Assembly (NCBI GenBank): GCA_947440575.1
Contig: CANETF010000010.1
Span: 1 to 52,217, forward strand
DNA: 52,217 nucleotides
Origin: Verrucomicrobiaceae bacterium
GTDB taxonomy: Bacteria > Verrucomicrobiota > Verrucomicrobiia > Verrucomicrobiales > Verrucomicrobiaceae
Direction: 5' to 3'
Shown: positions 51,695 through 52,217 of the stretch, piece after piece
Layout: each line of letters opens with the position of its first letter
Position numbering within the stretch: position 1 is the stretch's first letter
Translations under genes and position numbers: made by a program
Notes under the pieces: generated by a model
What the model saw: the letters and a program-made list of their open reading frames with translations, nothing else
Database searches by the model: none
What the model was told of the DNA's origin: nothing

Positions 51695-52150
51695 TCACCA
51701 CCCGATCAACCGCGTGATCGCCGCCCGCAACGCCGTCTCCAGAATCGCCGCCTCCGCATACGTCACCGGAATCATCACCTTCTTCACACTCTTCGAAGCC
51801 GCTTCCTGCCTCGACATGCTCATCAAAAATGGCGCCTTCTGAGGATCGTCGCGAAAGCTCAACTCATAGGCACTGTTCGCCTTCTCAGACTGGTGAAACA
51901 GCTTCGCTTGATCCTGACGCCCCTGCAGCGTCGCCAGCACCACCCCCAAATCATTGAGACCCCACTTCATCGTGATCTTCGATTCCCAATCGAACTGCTT
52001 CTCCCCGCTCTGCATCGCCGCATCCACAAAAACCGCTCCCTTCGCACGGTTAAACTCAAACCGAACCACCCCCCCGTTTCCGCGACCGTTCGGTTTGTAG
52101 ATCGCATACTCAGCATTGGGCTTGGCGGCGGAGGCGGCTTTCTCATTCAT
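51695..52150 (-). CDS. Hypothetical protein, possibly Whirly/PC4-like ssDNA-binding, 151 aa
   Basis: Starts at ATG 52150 (MNEKAASAAKPNAEYAIYKP). The order of strands (YAIYKPNGRGNGGVVRFEFN, FDWESKITMKWGLNDLGVVLATLQGR, LFHQSEKANSAYELSFRDDP, APFLMSMSRQ, MIPVTYAEAAILETALRAAI) resembles Whirly/PC4-like ssDNA-binding proteins, which have a KGxx-strand-FDW pattern and a terminal helix. The match is from memory and tentative. No signal peptide. It converges on the ARH-like gene. Confidence 0.65.
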   Translation of the reverse strand: MNEKAASAAKPNAEYAIYKPNGRGNGGVVRFEFNRAKGAVFVDAAMQSGEKQFDWESKITMKWGLNDLGVVLATLQGRQDQAKLFHQSEKANSAYELSFRDDPQKAPFLMSMSRQEAASKSVKKVMIPVTYAEAAILETALRAAITRLIGW

Positions 52151-52217
52151 ACGCACCCCACGCTAAAATCAGCCCCCTCCCGCTGTAAAGCAAAAAGACC
52201 CATCCCAACAGAACACT

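Noticed and set aside
1..52217. tRNA, rRNA or prophage genes
   Set aside because: None recognised on either strand by eye; a tRNAscan or Infernal run would settle small RNAs.

Overview
The window looks like a piece of a Verrucomicrobiota chromosome (Verrucomicrobiales-like). The evidence is a PSCyt1-DUF1549-DUF1553 protein overlapping a DUF1501 protein, a PEP-CTERM protein, a giant SdrD_B-repeat surface protein, and high GC with strongly C-rich sequence on the given strand. C exceeds G on the + strand whichever way genes point, and housekeeping genes (rpsA, deaD, ask, glpK) lie on the - strand. This suggests that the - strand is the leading strand here.

Layout. 0.2-5 kb: a small unknown gene behind a 94-bp upstream module, a CPBP protease gene split by a 165-bp transposon-like element, a DUF1254/DUF1214 protein and a class D beta-lactamase. 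5-15 kb: a PEP-CTERM protein, a 1438-residue SdrD_B protein, and the DUF1549/DUF1501 pair. 15-17.3 kb: an Mrr-like restriction enzyme and a ParE-type toxin-antitoxin pair, with base composition unlike the neighbours. 17.3-31.5 kb: aspartate kinase, an NHL-propeller protein, glycerol kinase, a four-gene envelope/stress cluster sharing an upstream palindrome, an MBL hydrolase with a duplicated fragment, a sugar isomerase-like protein, an ADP-ribosylglycohydrolase-like protein, a DEAD-box helicase, a pseudouridine synthase and a Uma2 protein. 31.5-34.9 kb: ribosomal protein S1, a small zinc-ribbon protein, and a RAYT transposase between two sets of three REP-type repeats. 34.9-40.6 kb: a tightly overlapping five-gene Mn/Zn ABC operon containing an outer-membrane protein, divergent from an mntR-like regulator across a clear palindromic operator, then a 176-bp palindromic element. 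40.7-43.8 kb: NIF3-like, alanine racemase and a TMEM43-family gene broken by one stop codon. 43.8-45.9 kb: a patch of transposon-like elements and integron-cassette-like structures. 45.9-48.4 kb: an operon of small membrane and secreted proteins, the first with an amber codon between signal peptide and mature part. 48.5-52.2 kb: DUF2071, cytochrome P450, a second ADP-ribosylglycohydrolase-like protein and a possible Whirly/PC4-like protein.

Most notable observations: (1) a family of about 165-bp elements with terminal inverted repeats and TA target duplications; removing the two intact copies and one TA restores the reading frame of both host genes (CPBP and VOC). (2) A 94-bp module with a stem-loop, present at both ends of the window just upstream of two unrelated small genes. 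(3) Two attC-like sites bracketing small genes in cassette spacing, with no integrase in view. (4) A shared palindrome upstream of three stress-gene transcription units. (5) The REP/RAYT array. No tRNA, rRNA or CRISPR array was seen.
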